This document shows positions 1 to 12,420 of a DNA stretch of 64,000 nucleotides, one piece after another (positions within the stretch are counted from its first letter, which is position 1; the number at the start of each line of letters is the position of its first letter). Under the pieces are notes generated by a model that was not told the DNA's origin, did no database searches, and saw only the letters and a list, made by a program, of their open reading frames with translations. Both the position numbers and the translations under genes were made by a program. Location of the stretch: the NCBI RefSeq assembly GCF_007655135.1, contig NC_045133.1, positions 24,029,845 through 24,093,844 of the forward strand, read 5' to 3'. Origin of the DNA: Punica granatum (lineage: Eukaryota > Streptophyta > Magnoliopsida > Myrtales > Lythraceae).

Positions 1-532
1 CTGTTACTTCCCGACCTTCGAAGGTTCGGCCCAGGTAGAGTACACATTTATATAGTTCGACTCCAGGCAACAAGCTAATAGTCCGCTGGCACTACACGAG
101 GACAAAAAACGACGGCCACTGTCAGCACGTTACTAGCGTGTAACCAGTTTCTTCCTCATTGTTTACAAGCTGTTTGTCAATTGCAATATAGACAAATATA
201 AATTACAAATGAATCAAATTTGTAATCCAGATAATTAAGTCCATTTTTCATTACATAAAAATTTATTAATGGTACGGTTACAAGACCCGATATAGGCCAC
301 GCCTTAAGTTTATTATTAAAGCAATAATACTAACAACAATAATAAAGTTTATACAACAACAATGGCTCTTGTAGCACCCTTTCAAGAGCTGGGCCATTTT
401 GAGTTGAATGACTTGACGAAGCTCCTCGCAACATCGATTGCGTCATCCCCTGCCCATATCCTCTTACACTTTCGTGTGGACTTCCAGAACTTAATTAAAC
501 ATCGAATACCGACTCAAAGCAGAAGTTCGAAA
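1..532. other. Intergenic, no gene seen
   Basis: AT-rich DNA with no convincing coding frame. A short open frame on the plus strand from 362 is the complement of the RopGEF-like fragment at 533-608 plus noncoding sequence and is not believed to be a gene. If the RopGEF locus continued on the minus strand, its later exons would lie here or beyond the window edge, but I see none of the PRONE-domain motifs here. Confidence 0.5.
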
Positions 533-608
533 CAAACTCCTTTACCGCCTCCAGACATGTCTTCTCCCAGAAGCAACTTAGCAAATCTTTCCTTCATCAT
601 CTCAGCCT
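533..608 (-). pseudogene. RopGEF (PRONE domain) exon fragment
   Basis: On the minus strand a TTTGCAG acceptor is followed by about 25 codons reading [20 protein letters not shown] and then GGKGVC. This is the highly conserved opening of the PRONE domain of plant ROP guanine-nucleotide exchange factors, which activate ROP GTPases at the plasma membrane. In family members the exon runs on into a long conserved stretch beginning TALAISNAITNLS. Here it changes abruptly after GVC into unrelated sequence and a stop five codons later, with no donor site at the break. It is therefore a truncated fragment. A Ser-rich frame at about 1220-1420 on the same strand (SSEDTYTAESSSATST) could be a decayed first exon, since RopGEF N-termini are Ser-rich, but that is weak. 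The preceding 300 bp on the minus strand look like intron. Confidence 0.62.
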
Positions 609-2818
609 CTGCAAAGAATAAGCCGAATAATGAATCAGCAGCACATTAAACAAAAGCGAAACAGCGCAAAATTTCTCATTTCGTAACTTATAATCAAAAC
701 CAAATGCTCGAAATGGAACAATGGGCAGTTCTTGGCCTGAACCCGGAAAAAGAGAGTATGAACAGCACAACATTTAAATCCTCAACCCTGTCGAACATAT
801 ATGGCCAAATCTGTACTGTTCCAGGAATTTTCCATAACATAGCAGCATAAAAGAAACAGAGAGAAGGCAGCGGACATCATACCATAGCTAGAAAGGAGAA
901 GTGCAACATAACTCAATGGCCGTCACCGCATTGGAGCTGCAGTCTGCTCCGTATGGTGGGCCGGAGAGAATCAGCAGGAAGGAGTGAGAAGAGCTGCGAG
1001 TTCGCTATTTTAAAACTAGCTACCAATTATCCGAACACGAAAACATGGGAGATTAGAAGATGCAGTCTGGAGGAAACTCCAGCTTCCATGAAAGCTTCAA
1101 GAGCATTTCCCCATATCGAAATGACGAGACAAAGTGATAGTAATTCATCGAAACTGCATCGTGCATGAGGAAGGCGCGATCAAAAGACTCAGTGGGCAAT
1201 ACCTCAGAGCTGATAGAGCTCACGGTTGTGTCTTTTCCCTCTTTACCTCGGACACGGATCTCGCACAGGCGTCCTCCAATGTAGAGGTGGCAGAGGAGCT
1301 CTCGGCTGTGTATGTATCCTCCGATGAACTGTCTCTCAGTCTGGAGTCGGAGCAAGAGGCCAGAAGGAGGAGGCGTGGCGGAGGAGAGCGATGGTGACCG
1401 AGCAACAGAGACCCGGACTTGGGCATATATCGTCCCTAAACACGATGTCCCAGCCGCCGACCTTAATTATTGGATTGCGAAAAATCATACCTAGGACGAC
1501 CCTTTTTCTGTGGTTCGGCAGAGGCTGGCCTACCACGATCATTTTTTGAGAACCCATCCGAAATGGTCGACTAAAGCCTGGGTCGCCCCAAACCCATTTC
1601 CAGCGACTTTTGGCTGCCCATTTTAATGGGTCGGCAAAAAATAGTCGCCAAAAGTCCCTTTTGTTGTAATATAGTATAATGAAATGAAATTTTTAAATAT
1701 TCAATAAAAGAGCATGAGCAGTTCCCACCTAAACATCGAATAGGAGAACTTTCGATCACAGGTTTACATTTTGGGAAGTTTTACTTGAGTTGAACTTGAT
1801 TACGCCAGGGCACCATTGTAATCCTTTTTTTACCCGAAAAATAAAAAATAAAAAAGAAAGAAAAAGATTACGCCGAGACACCAACGTAAGTGATTGCACC
1901 AATAGAATTTCCCATCAACAAAGCAAGAAACACAAATTTGCACTTCAACGAGGGCCAAAGCATTAAGCTAAAATAATCCGACTAAAATGCATTCAATCGC
2001 TCTAACTATATTGCATATTGAATTAAGTAGCCAACAAGTTGATTTCATATCGAGGATCAAGATGATCCGAGGACGGGATCCACACCTGCACCGGCCAAGA
2101 ATGGTCAATGTGTTAATTTATGATTGTTTGGAATCGATAGCTTTCAGTACGGTAGTAATTATGTGCATCAAATGATTTTCATCATGGTTTAGGTGAAAAT
2201 ACGTTGAAGAATATCGAGTTTGCAGGTTAAAAAGAAGAGTAAAGAAGAACCAACCAAGTATATCGTATCTTGTAATAATTCGCTTCTCCTTTCTAAGATT
2301 TCTTGCTGAAAGCAAAATATGGTCGCAATCCATGGGCTGGAGAATTTCTCAGCCTATCGACCTGCACTAAAATTAGTGCCGCCTTAGTAACCAAATGGGC
2401 TTGAATTCAATTTTCATCGATGTAACTTTGTGTGCTCTTTTATTTCGTTTTATTTTTTACCTCTCCTATAATTGAAAAAAATTGGTAGACGGGCAATTTG
2501 CATTGTTCACATTGCTGTCCCCCCATCCCCAATTATTCTCAGCGTAGCTACAAAGAAGAGAATGGAGCGATAAATTCCATGTTCTCTATGCAGGCGATGC
2601 CCATAAAATACTGTACATGCCATTTTCCCTCATTTTTTTCATGGAAAAAGCTCACGGATATCTTAGAAGATAAACTACAGAGTCCCTTTAGGGCTCTTAG
2701 ACACACTAAACAAAACCTTAGCTCCTGCAGAGTTATTGCCGATACGAACTATCTACTACTGCGTAATCGACTTCCGAGGTTCTAAACAGCTGACCGAAAG
2801 CTTAGACTTCCGGTTTAA
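609..2818. other. Intergenic, including 3' flank of RLK7-like gene
   Basis: No supported gene. The 950-1500 part is less AT-rich and has several overlapping short frames on both strands, one of which may be a decayed RopGEF first exon. The 1500-1660 part is GC-rich for the region and has repeated GTCG and GGCGAC motifs, which could be a transposon end. The last 300 bp before 2819 would contain the 3' UTR of the receptor kinase, transcribed leftwards. Confidence 0.4.
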
Positions 2819-5800
2819 TCAGCTTCCCAGTGAAGCGGCTTTACCACTTCCGTCTTTCTCGATGATGATGCGAACCAGCTTACATGGATCGGCATCCTCC
2901 AGCATGTGGACCACACTCCTCATGGTCGGCCTCTGAGCTGGCAGGGCCGCCGTGCAGAGGATCGCAATCCTTAGCACCTTCACGGCATCATCCCTCATGG
3001 TCTCCGGGATCCTCGAGTCCACGAGGCCCAGTATGGTCTCCCGAGTCTTGAGCTGACTAGACACCCAGTTCACGATGTCGTCCTTCTCCCCGAATTCGGG
3101 CTCTATGGGTTGCTTGCCCGTCACCAGTTCCATCAGGACCACCCCGAAACTGTACACGTCGCTCTTCTCGTTCACTTTGTACGAGTACCCGTATTCTGCA
3201 AATCAAGAGTACCGCGATCAGATCAATATTCTATAAGATAATTAAGCCCGAATATAATATGTTACACAAACAATTAATCAATCACTTACCAGGAGCAATA
3301 TATCCATGGGTCCCGGCAATAAGTTTGGTCGAGTCCTTCGTGCTATCAGTCTGAACGATCTTGGCTAGCCCGAAGTCAGCAATTCTGGGCTTCAAGAACT
3401 CATCCAGTAATATGTTACTAGACTTGACGTCCCGGTGGATCACGGGCCTCTCATACCCGTGGTGGAGGTACTCGAGTCCCTTGGCGGCCCCGAGCGCGAC
3501 CTCATACCTTGCATGCCAATCGAGCTCTGTCTTCCCGCCTGTGTGGAGTTTGTCCCACAGGCTCCCATTGGGCAGGTACTCGTATACCAGCAGGCTCGAG
3601 TCGTCGCTCGTGATGCTGCAATAGAGCTTGACAACATTCACGTGCCGGATTGAGCTGAGAGTCTGCACCTCGGACTCAAACTCCTTCGACTTGTTGGCCC
3701 GACCGAGCATTGGTGCAGTCGTGCCCCGACCCTTTCTTGGCCTGCCAGAGCCCGGGCCCGCATTCCATATGTGTTTCACGGCTAGCTCCTTGCCATTTAC
3801 TAATACTACCTTATAAACATTTCCTGAAGCACCCTTGCCAATGAGATTCTCCTGCTTGATGGAATCAAGAATCTCATCCTCAGTAAAGCTCAGTACCCTG
3901 AATGATTTCACGTCCCACGATTCATCTTTCAATGAGTAATCTTCGTGCTTTTCGTCTCTCCTGTGCTTGTAGAGGAAGATTCCGAGCAACATCAGCAAGA
4001 AGACAATCCCGACTATTAAGCAGACTACGAGAGTTTGAATATCTTTAGGCATTCGGGTACTCGAAGGGCATCGACTGAATGAACTGATGGCCGCGCTGCA
4101 GAGCCCTGGGTTACCGGAGAAGCTTCCATTATATGCTTCGATTGATAGAGACTGTGGGATTTGACCCGTCAACCTGTTGTTGGACAGGTCAAGTAGGCTG
4201 AGCCTGAGAGAAGACAGAGTCGATGGAATTCGACCCGAGAGCTTGTTGTCGGACAAGTTCAGGGAGTTCATCACTGGCAATGATCCCAACGATAGTGGAA
4301 TTTTGCCATTGAGTAAATTCTGGGCCATGTTCACTTCGCTGAGGGACCCGCAAGAGCCCAGTGACTCCGGTATAGAGCCGGAGAACTGATTGTTCTCCAA
4401 GTGAAGAGATCCCAGGTTCTTCAGTTCACCAATTGTCGAAGGGATGTCACCAGAGAATTGGTTGTTACTCAAGTCGATTGTAACCAAAGAACCCGCCTTT
4501 GAGATCTCCTTGGGCAGCTGGCCGGAGAACCGGTTGTTCGATATGAATAACTGCCCGAGAGATCTCGCATTTTCTATGTCTGCTGTGACAGGGCCCTCGA
4601 GCTGATTCATCGTGACATCGATGATGTTCAGGGCAGGTAATCCCCAGATGCCCGGAGGAACACTGCCCGAGAGAGAATTGTTGCTGACCCGGAACCGAGT
4701 GAGGGTCGGACAGTTCCCGTAAGTCTCCGGAATCTCCCCCGTGAACTTGTTCTGGAGCATGAGAAGCTCTGTCATCGTCCCTTGCTCACACATATCCGGC
4801 GGGATTGGACCCGTCAACAAATTATCTGACACGTCTATGAAATCGAACTTCGCCCATGATCCGAGCTTTGCGGGCAGCGGTCCCGTCAACTTGTTTGTGT
4901 AGAGGGACAAATTCACGAGCTTCCGAAACTCCCCGAACTCAGTCGGGACTTCACCAGAGAAACCATTCATGAAAAGCTGTAGAGAGACAAGGTTGTTCAA
5001 GAACCTCAACTCGGACAAATCACCCTCTAAGTAGTTCATTGATGCATCGAAGTTCTGCAATTTGGTGAGGTTTCTCAGGCCGACAGGAAGCTTTCCGGTC
5101 AGGCTATTGTTGTAGAGCTCGAGCTGCCACAGATTTATCAAGTTCCCTATTTCCCGTGGAAGTCTACCGGTGATGTTATTGTCAGAGAGCTCGAGGTCGA
5201 TGAGCTTCGTGAGTCCTCCAATCGCAGGTGGGATTTCACCACCGATACTGCAATTCGACATGTACAGCCAGTTCAATTCGCGAAGGCCGAGGATTTGTTC
5301 CGGGAACGGAGAACTATCAAAAGGGTTGTCTCCGATGCTCAAGGAAATGAGGTTAGTCATGCCCTTGAGGGAGTTCCATGGAAAGCTGCCGGAAAACCCG
5401 CTGCTGTTCAGGTACAGGTACCGAAGCTCGACCAGAGAGGATATGTCTGGGAACGGTCCGGTGAACCGGTTGTTGCCCAAGTCCAAATACCGTAGCCTGG
5501 CGCAGTTATTCAATCCACCCGATAAGGTTCCGTGCAGGGAATTGAACCCAAACGCCAGCTTCTCCAACAACTTGAGCTCGCAGATGGAATCCAACGGGAG
5601 CTCGCCAGATAACTGCTTGCTCGAGAGGTTTAGTTCGTGGACTGAGCCGTTGGAGTTGCAGGTGACGCCCGCGAAGCTGCAGAGGGGCTTGTCGGGTGCC
5701 CATGAGGCGAAAACAGAGGAGTCCGGGGACTGGAGGGTGGCGGTGAGGTTGAGGAGGATGGCAAGCTCGTCGGCGGAGGAGAAGGGGAGGAAGAGGCAGA

Positions 5801-5924
5801 GGAGGCAGAGGAGGAGGGGCAGGGGTGCTCTGTTTCTCCGGCAAGAGTCTTCGGCGGACATGGCGGTGGGTGGAATGGAAGGGAGGAGCTGTCTGGTGGG
5901 GCTTTTCCTACGAAGGAAGTTCAT
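2819..5924 (-). CDS. RLK7: LRR receptor-like kinase, RLK7/IKU2 type (LRR-XI)
   Basis: Two exons: 5924-3290 and 3195-2819, with a 94-bp intron (3289-3196; GTAAGT donor, TTTGCAG acceptor) that falls inside the APE motif codon, giving GYIAPEYGYSYKVNE across the junction. The product is 1003 aa from the outer ATG. A second ATG at 5861 gives about 982 aa, nearer the usual length, and places a classic signal peptide (PLPLLLCLLCLFLPF) at the N-terminus, so it is the likelier start. Order: signal peptide, LRR N-cap (SWAPDKPLCSFAGVTC), about 20 leucine-rich repeats to about residue 600, a transmembrane segment at about 630-650, then a kinase. The kinase has the glycine loop IGKGASGNVYK, AVKH lysine, HRDVKSSN (RD type) and DFGLAK. 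Wording throughout matches Arabidopsis RLK7, the receptor for PIP danger peptides; HAIKU2 is the closest alternative. The plasma-membrane peptide-receptor role is inferred from family. Confidence 0.93.
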
Positions 5925-6260
5925 AATGTATATCGGTAACTCCCAAGAAGGATCGTGGAAAGGAAAATGGCCAATTTAACTGCACAGGGTATGGTGGTGG
6001 ATGTTCACATTTGCTCCACTAAATAGAGGGCGTTTGTTACTAGAAATCTAATTTTAAATTTTCAGTGCTGAAACAAATTACAGATAACGTAGATGCGTAA
6101 TATATTCCACTTTCCCAATTGGTAATATACTTTTCATGTATGGGGTGTTTATTTAGATTCCCAATAAGATAACCGCTAATGTATGACATTACCTATCCGT
6201 ACCAAATATGGTATTACTGGTAATTTTAAAAGTGAAAATCTATCTTAGGTGGGGGGTAAT
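5925..6260 (-). promoter_or_regulatory. Upstream region of the RLK7-like gene
   Basis: This 336-bp AT-rich stretch lies immediately 5' of the minus-strand receptor kinase and before the AGCTC-rich repeat. It must hold the 5' UTR and proximal promoter if the gene is expressed. No TATA box could be assigned with confidence. Confidence 0.3.
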
Positions 6261-6640
6261 AGAGCTGAGTAGAGCTCGAGTACAGGAAAGCTCGACTCTG
6301 CTCATTCTAGAAATGCTAAGCTCGAGCTTGAGCTCGGTCGAGATTCAATACATAGGCTCAAGCTAGAGCTCAATCGATACTCAAGTTGCTCAAGCTCGGT
6401 TCGTTCAAGCTTGTTTACTTTAGCTTGACTGAGCTCATCAACGAGCCTGATTAAGCTCCACTCAAGTTCGAGCCCTTTGATCGAGATTGAGTAGAAGCTC
6501 GAGTAGGCCCGACTATGCAATATGGGATTAGGGGTAGAGCCACTAATAAAAGGATATCCATATATATTTACTGACAAATTCAAGGAGGCTCGCGAGCTCA
6601 ACAAGCCGAGTACCACTGAGTTCGAGCTCGACAAGCGTGT
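6261..6640. repeat. AGCTC/GAGCTC-rich imperfect repeat
   Basis: A 380-bp stretch packed with imperfect copies of AGCTCGAG, GCTCGAGCT and CAAGCTCG on both strands, interrupted near 6520-6580. Because the core is palindromic the block reads alike on both strands. Similar GCTCGAGCTCG-rich blocks are common interspersed repeats in plant genomes; no terminal repeats or target duplication could be fixed. The open frame at 6302-6634 on the minus strand is a by-product of this repetition. Confidence 0.7.
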
Positions 6641-8317
6641 TGCACTAAAGGTACGGCTTCCGGCAATACATTTGACGTCTTGGTCGTCCGGAATTTCCTT
6701 TATTATTGACTTGAATCATGGACAGACAAATTGATCCTGTTCTGCATTAATAAGGAATAAGATAAGATGGCATTGTCTTTTGTCCTGTAGGTTTTGTTTG
6801 GTTTTCGAGTAAAAAAAATTTTACTCTACACAATTCAATTTAATTCTTTCTCAAATTCAATATCCCATTCATTGCTGTTTTATTTTTATTTTTTTTTCGT
6901 TTAATAACTTTTTTTAATTATTTTTTTAATTAATTTTTTAATAATGAATTCTCTATCTACTTTATATATACACATATTCTCATCTACTCATATATTTATC
7001 AATACTTACCATCATTATACAAAATCAAGTTAAGTTGAATCATGATACATCTTGAAATAGAAACGCAAGCCTAACATTTACATATATATGTGTTATGTAT
7101 ACAAATATATTATATATAGTTTTGCCATGTCACAGTTATCAGTTTCTGTGCACAAATTACTGTTGGAAGCTTCGATTGGTATTCAGCAGATGTTCATAAT
7201 TCAAAGTTCCCAGCAAATCGACATGCTGCCCCCCGTTTTTTTTAATTTGCGTTCCCTAAGGAGGTTGGTCTCAGAATATGATGCCAACAACTAATTAGAT
7301 ATATTCATTTTGAGTAGATTAATTGGACAAATTTCACTTTCTCTTTGACATTGCCCGTGACCCATGCCTTCTTAGTCTAGGTTGTTTGCAACATTAATGT
7401 TCCCGTTACCTAATCTACCTTTTTGCATATGTAATGATTCGCTGGGTGATGACCACCCGATTCTCGATTTATATTACTATCGGAATCATCTCTTTTGCCT
7501 TTAAGCCATATAGTAAATTGCACCAATACTTGTCATATTAATGTGCATGTAAAACATCCTTATATGTATAATAACTAGTTGCAACATGCTAAGAAATAAT
7601 TGCAAAAACTAGTTGCAACATGAATATCCTCATAATGTGGGGTGCTGAGTGAGGAGCTAGGTTAAATTTTATTTGACTCCTATTTCTTTTTCATAAGAAA
7701 ACGATATATTCTTAACCTATTAGTTGACGAATAGCAATCTAATTCTGATTACGAGATTTTTTCTGAATCCTCACGATCCTCTTCAAATGTATCAAATATG
7801 AGAAATTTAAGCAAAAAGCAATATCTAATATAAGACCAATACAAACAGAAAATAAATGGAAGAGGGATAAGAACAGGAGAGGGATCGAAGAGGCTTCTGA
7901 TGATTTTTTCAGTGGAGGGGTGAAATGGGCAATTATGGCCTCGAAACAACTTTTGGACCATGTAAATTTATTATATGCGTAATTTTGGCACCACTTGATT
8001 TGGTCATATTAGCTTTTGATTTTTGTCTGGCTACTAGAAGCATTCTCGCCTTTTGTCTTGGACGCGCGGGTTATATATAATGTTATATATAATATTGCAT
8101 GTATATAATGTGTAAAGGTTCACGTATATGCCCCACCTCATCACTTGTTGTGGCAAGCAATCAAATTATAAAGGTCCCACTATCCCTGATCAATGGATTG
8201 ACTTCAAAAGAGAGAGAAAACTAACCAAATTAGGAATAATATTTTAAAAATTTGTCAATTTGATGGACATATATAAATGATGTTTCTTGAAATTATAATT
8301 AGGTAATCCAGAGAAGG

Positions 8318-8462
8318 TATAGCATACTGATGCACCTCTCGCCTGGTGATCAAAAGGTCTCAGGTTGGATATCCAGCGGGACCACTCGTGCCCTTTTATT
8401 AGATATTTAGAATTTCTATTTTAATGTACTATGGCAATGGATTTCCCTTGCAATCGAGAAAT
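8318..8462 (+). mobile_element. SINE family S1 copy
   Basis: tRNA-derived SINE-like unit: GATGCACCTCTCGCCTGGTG, then a B-box-like CTCAGGTTGGATATCC, then CCTTTTATTAGATAT, and an end resembling CCCTTGCAATCGAGAAA. It matches the reverse complement of 55945-56100 almost base for base over its core. Confidence 0.68.
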
Positions 8463-8560
8463 TATAATTAGTTAATTTTGAACTTAGAGGGACTATAAAA
8501 GTCAATCAAAATATAAACGCCTGTTTCAATTATTAAATATAATAAAAGAAACCAAAGTAA

Positions 8561-8734
8561 TTTGTTCAAGCAGTTCGGCGCTTATTCCGCTTAAGTAATG
8601 TATCAGGTTCGAGTTATTGTGAATGTAAAAAATCCACGCTGAGAGAATTTTACCTCTAAGTGGGCCGACTCTACTCAACTGGATTAGTTGAGGCCTAATT
8701 GAATTACTATACATCAGGATTCACACCGAAAAAA
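8561..8734 (+). mobile_element. SINE family S2 copy
   Basis: Good copy of the second SINE-like family. A-box-like TTCAAGCAGTTCGGCGC, B-box-like CAGGTTCGAGTTATTGTGAA, then AATCCACGCTGAGAGA, a central GGATTAGTTGAGGCC, and an A-rich end after GGATTCACACCG. About eleven more copies in the window share this order. Confidence 0.7.
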
Positions 8735-10989
8735 GGGGGAGTGGCACAATGACACACGTTATCGCCCGACAACTAAGATGTTCAACATTCAATATTTCTA
8801 TTTTATTATATTGGGTCCATAGAAAATAAGGGGAAAAAAATTCGAGTTTTGAATTTCTCATGAAAGATGCAAGCCTCAGTTATAACAATAAGATGTGACC
8901 GTTTTTGAGAATCGAGGCAAACGACGGAGAGAAATTTGAAACTTAAGCGTTCAATTTGTTCCTTCATTACATTTACTGCTAGTAATCTCCGTAATCAGTA
9001 TCGTGTCGGATGTCCCAGATGGAAGGAAATGACAAAGTTCGACCCCAGGGCCAAAGCTGAATGTCATAAGTAATGCCACGACCACTACAGTCCATAAGAC
9101 CTCCACCTATAAGTATCCATTTACTCATTTATCTATTGTTAAGATGCTTGAGGTTGTTGAAAATTCTTACGCTGGAATCTTTAAGATTTTGTCCCATGTG
9201 TCAAACCTTACGCATATTGACATATATGTTGTGATCAATTAGATCTATCATCCTATCATGAAATTTGGTACGATGCATGACTCAATCACCCCGCCTCGAA
9301 ATGCATTTACATATACTTTATTACGACTAGTGAAGACCCTTTAACTAAAGGATTGTAGTAATTCTTTTTATTAACTTCACCATGTATATAGTTCATCATA
9401 CAAAAGTGGGTGAATCATGCGTATCAAAGTGCATATCCATGAATGTACGAATCCATTGGTCGAGTGCTCCATGAAAGAGAGACAAGGGAACTTTTTATTA
9501 TCTTAGCATAAAGTGTGTGAAGTGGGCAATGATTTACATGACCCGAGTGACTTAATCAACAAAATATTAATATTTTGCGTTATTATTATATATGATAAAA
9601 GAAAGAAAATTTATAAATATTAATGGAGTTATATATCAATGAGGTGATAAGGGTTGTTCTTGTCAGTTTAAGGGCCCGACATGGGAACGCCTCCAGCCGC
9701 CCACGTTGACCGAAGCACATACCACTCGACCAAAAAGCACGTGTGTATTTGCGGGACCAAAAGATAGATTTACAAATGACGTGTTAATAAGTCAGATCTA
9801 AGGCAACTATATTTATATATATCATCGAATGTGTTTTCCCCTCAACTACATCATCTAGTGTTGCAAAATAGAGGGCCACGTATTTTGTATCCATTCTCTT
9901 ATCAACGTTATCGACATCATGTTTTAGGTAAAACTGTTTTTCTGATTTATAACAAATCATATAGTGTCCCTTATAAATACTTGGACCGGCAACATCAATT
10001 TCAAATAGTTGACATCGTTTCCCTCTCAATAACGGTCATTTATAATATTGAAGTTAAGAGTCCTGAATTGTGATTAATTACAAGTAAGATGTACATATTA
10101 TATGAATGGATTTTTACCCCAAATGATCCATGATTTACGCGTTCCCCTCATATTAATGAATTTAGTTTCAATTTTCTAAACTTCAACAGTTGGACAATGC
10201 GCGGTACATGAATCCCCTCTAAGACCTACGAGAATAATTTGTGGTCTTAGAAATTATGAAATCAGTTCATATTTAGAGTCGATATTAATTTGATTATATA
10301 TTTGTAATTATATATTCTCAAGCGTATGACACACAAGAATGATATATCGTGCATCAGATTTTAATGTGATGTATATGAACTACAAGGAATGAGGTTTTTA
10401 TCCAATTATTGGAGGAATTCAATTGGCAGACAAGACAACGGCAGCCTACGCAGGTTCTGTAAATTCCAAGAGCGGTCGTGTGCACATATAATTATATCTA
10501 GAATGATAAAAAAAAAAAAGTAGGTCTAAGCTAGACCTCCATTCTTCTTCTCTTTTATTTTTTTGGGTTTACATTTTTGTTTATTTGTTTTTATAAGTTA
10601 TTTTTTCAAAATACATAGATTTTTTTTATTTGGTAAGAGAGGCTCACGATATCATATAACAAGATATAAATTTTAATAACCAATAAAATTGTGCATATAA
10701 TATCTAATCACAAAAATTAAATATGAAATCCCTTAATTATCTTAACAATATGTAATTTTTTTAGGAGTGACGTTTTTTAATTTGCATCTTGGCACGTCCA
10801 TTGAACTTTGACGTAAACAGTAAAAAGGGGTCTTGCCTCAATTTCTTCGTCTTTTCTTTCCCTTTTTTGGGTGTTCCACTGCCATGATATTGATTTGGAA
10901 TTATGTCGGGAGAGAGAAAATTCCAGCAGGGACCATCTAATTGGAGTCATAGAAGTGTTTAATTATTATCAAAAATGTGGTATAACGTA

Positions 10990-11125
10990 ATAGCACATGC
11001 CCTCACCTGTTGATTTAGAAATCACGAGTTCGATATTTAATGAAACTATGCTTGTCCTTTTATTAATTATTTATAATTTTTCTTTTATTATACTAGATAT
11101 TAAATCTCCCTTATAACAAAAAAAA
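10990..11125 (+). mobile_element. SINE family S1 copy, diverged
   Basis: TAGCACATGCCCTCACCTG (A-box side), GAGTTCGATATTTAATG (B-box-like GAGTTCGA), TTGTCCTTTTATTAATTAT, and an end CTCCCTTATAAC plus A-run, in the same order as the other S1 copies. Partly AT-eroded. Confidence 0.55.
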
Positions 11126-11724
11126 GTATTTAATTATTGATAGCAAATTTGCGAGACAACATCAACATTAATTTAATGTGGTAGAACTGTAATCCTCATT
11201 AACATTAATTGTTAGCCCATTCATTCAAAAAATTCATGTCCGTGCCCTACCAACTGGAACGTGGTTATCGTCCTCACCAGCTGGCTGTTGCCGACGACGT
11301 CGAAGGTAGAGAATATAGGTTTCACATGGATTTCCAATCACGGCAAAATTCGATAATTGTGTTACTACAGCTGAGGATAAGGGACGTAAAGCGCGGGAAG
11401 AACAAGGAATGGAAGATTAAGTTCTGTTGATGTAATTGAACATCACTGCCGACAAAAAAACTAAAAATGCTAATAAATGTCAAGAATTAAATCCCGAGCG
11501 TCATGTGTCCTAGCCAAGAGCCCACAAACATCGAGTTTGATATTTCATAGATATATTTCCCAAGCATTTTTATTTCCCATTTCCTACCCATTGTATGCAC
11601 TCTTTTATGATTGAAAAAAATTCGTAGTGTCGGTGATAACGAGAATTCTGATTTGTGAAGAAGGGAATCAACCCGATATTGGAGATTTCGGAAATGGCGT
11701 CGGATTTGGGCTATAGAAAACTAC

Positions 11725-12022
11725 AGAGTAAATTACCAATGTCACCATCCACTTATTCATTAGCCACCGTTTTTATCCCTGGCATATTTTTGCCATCAAT
11801 TAGCCCCAAACGTTGGCATTCCATTTACCATTTATACCATTCCGTAACGGAATAGTTACGGAAAAGGTAATGCCGTCTATGAATTTTCCGTCACGAAAGT
11901 TAACGGAAGGGTATAAATGGTAGACGGAATGCCAACGTTTGGGACTAATTGGTGGCAAAAATATGTTGAAGGCAAAAACGATAATTAATGAATAAATTGG
12001 TACTGACAGTGATATTCTACTC
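11725..12022. mobile_element. Fold-back Mutator-type MITE with 9-bp TSD
   Basis: A near-complete inverted repeat of about 298 bp. The left arm (GTTGGCATTCCATTTACC and outward) is mirrored by the right arm (GTAGACGGAATGCCAACG). The ends GAGTAAATTACC and (reverse complement) GAGTAGAATATC pair imperfectly. It is flanked by the perfect 9-bp direct repeat GAAAACTAC at 11716-11724 and 12023-12031. A 9-bp target duplication with long TIRs is the signature of Mutator-like elements. No coding capacity; presumably mobilised in trans. Confidence 0.8.
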
Positions 12023-12294
12023 GAAAACTACGGCTCAACGCGTGGACACGGCTGAAAGCAATCATTGTCAGGGGGTCACAAGTGAGAAGTTTCCGTGGAA
12101 TTATTGGTCTCCGAATGGAATGGAATTATTGTGATGGATGGTCACTGGGAGCATGAGGAACAGCAAATTATTAACTAATAATAATGCCAGCGGAAACCGA
12201 GGACGAAGTTTGTCTGATTTGATTGATTTTAAATCATCTTTGACTAAACAATTATTTATATTGCCATTTATATAAACGAAAATTTATTTTATGA

Positions 12295-12420
12295 GCTCCA
12301 ATATTCTAAAACTCAATTAGACTCTGTCTAATTCAATTGAGGTGGATCGATTCAATTAAAGTTAAAACTCTCTTAACATGAATTATTTATATAAATGAAT
12401 TTTAGAAACATAGGATTTTC
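12295..12420 (-). mobile_element. SINE family S2 copy, degraded
   Basis: Reverse-strand remnant: CTAATTCAATTGAGGTGGAT, GATTCAATTAAAGTTAAAAC and TCTCTTAACATGAATT follow the order of the S2 tail and centre. The B-box end is eroded. Confidence 0.4.

Larger units (their letters stand above)
6641..11715. other. Gene-free AT-rich intergenic region with SINE copies
   Basis: No supported gene in about 5 kb. The 6786-7080 part starts with TTTTGTTTGGTTTTCGAGT and is very AT-rich, resembling the TTTGGTTT-ended MITE-like sequences at 14275, 23060 and 43190. SINE copies occupy 8318-8462, 8561-8734 and 10990-11125. The longest frames (for example 9784-10029) show no family resemblance and no splice-linked neighbours. 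Confidence 0.5.

Noticed and set aside
1053..1355. 100-codon minus-strand frame
   Set aside because: No signal, domain or repeat recognised; may be a decayed RopGEF first exon in another frame, but it is not supportable as a gene.
3196..3289. Apparent frame break between the two parts of the receptor kinase
   Set aside because: It is an ordinary 94-bp intron with GTAAGT and TTTGCAG, and joining restores the APE motif.
5170..5979. 269-codon open frame on the plus strand
   Set aside because: Exact complement of the LRR-coding exon of the minus-strand receptor kinase; long antisense frames are expected in GC-rich repeats.
6302..6634. 110-codon minus-strand frame
   Set aside because: It follows the AGCTC repeat; its Ser/Leu-rich product is what that repeat encodes by chance.
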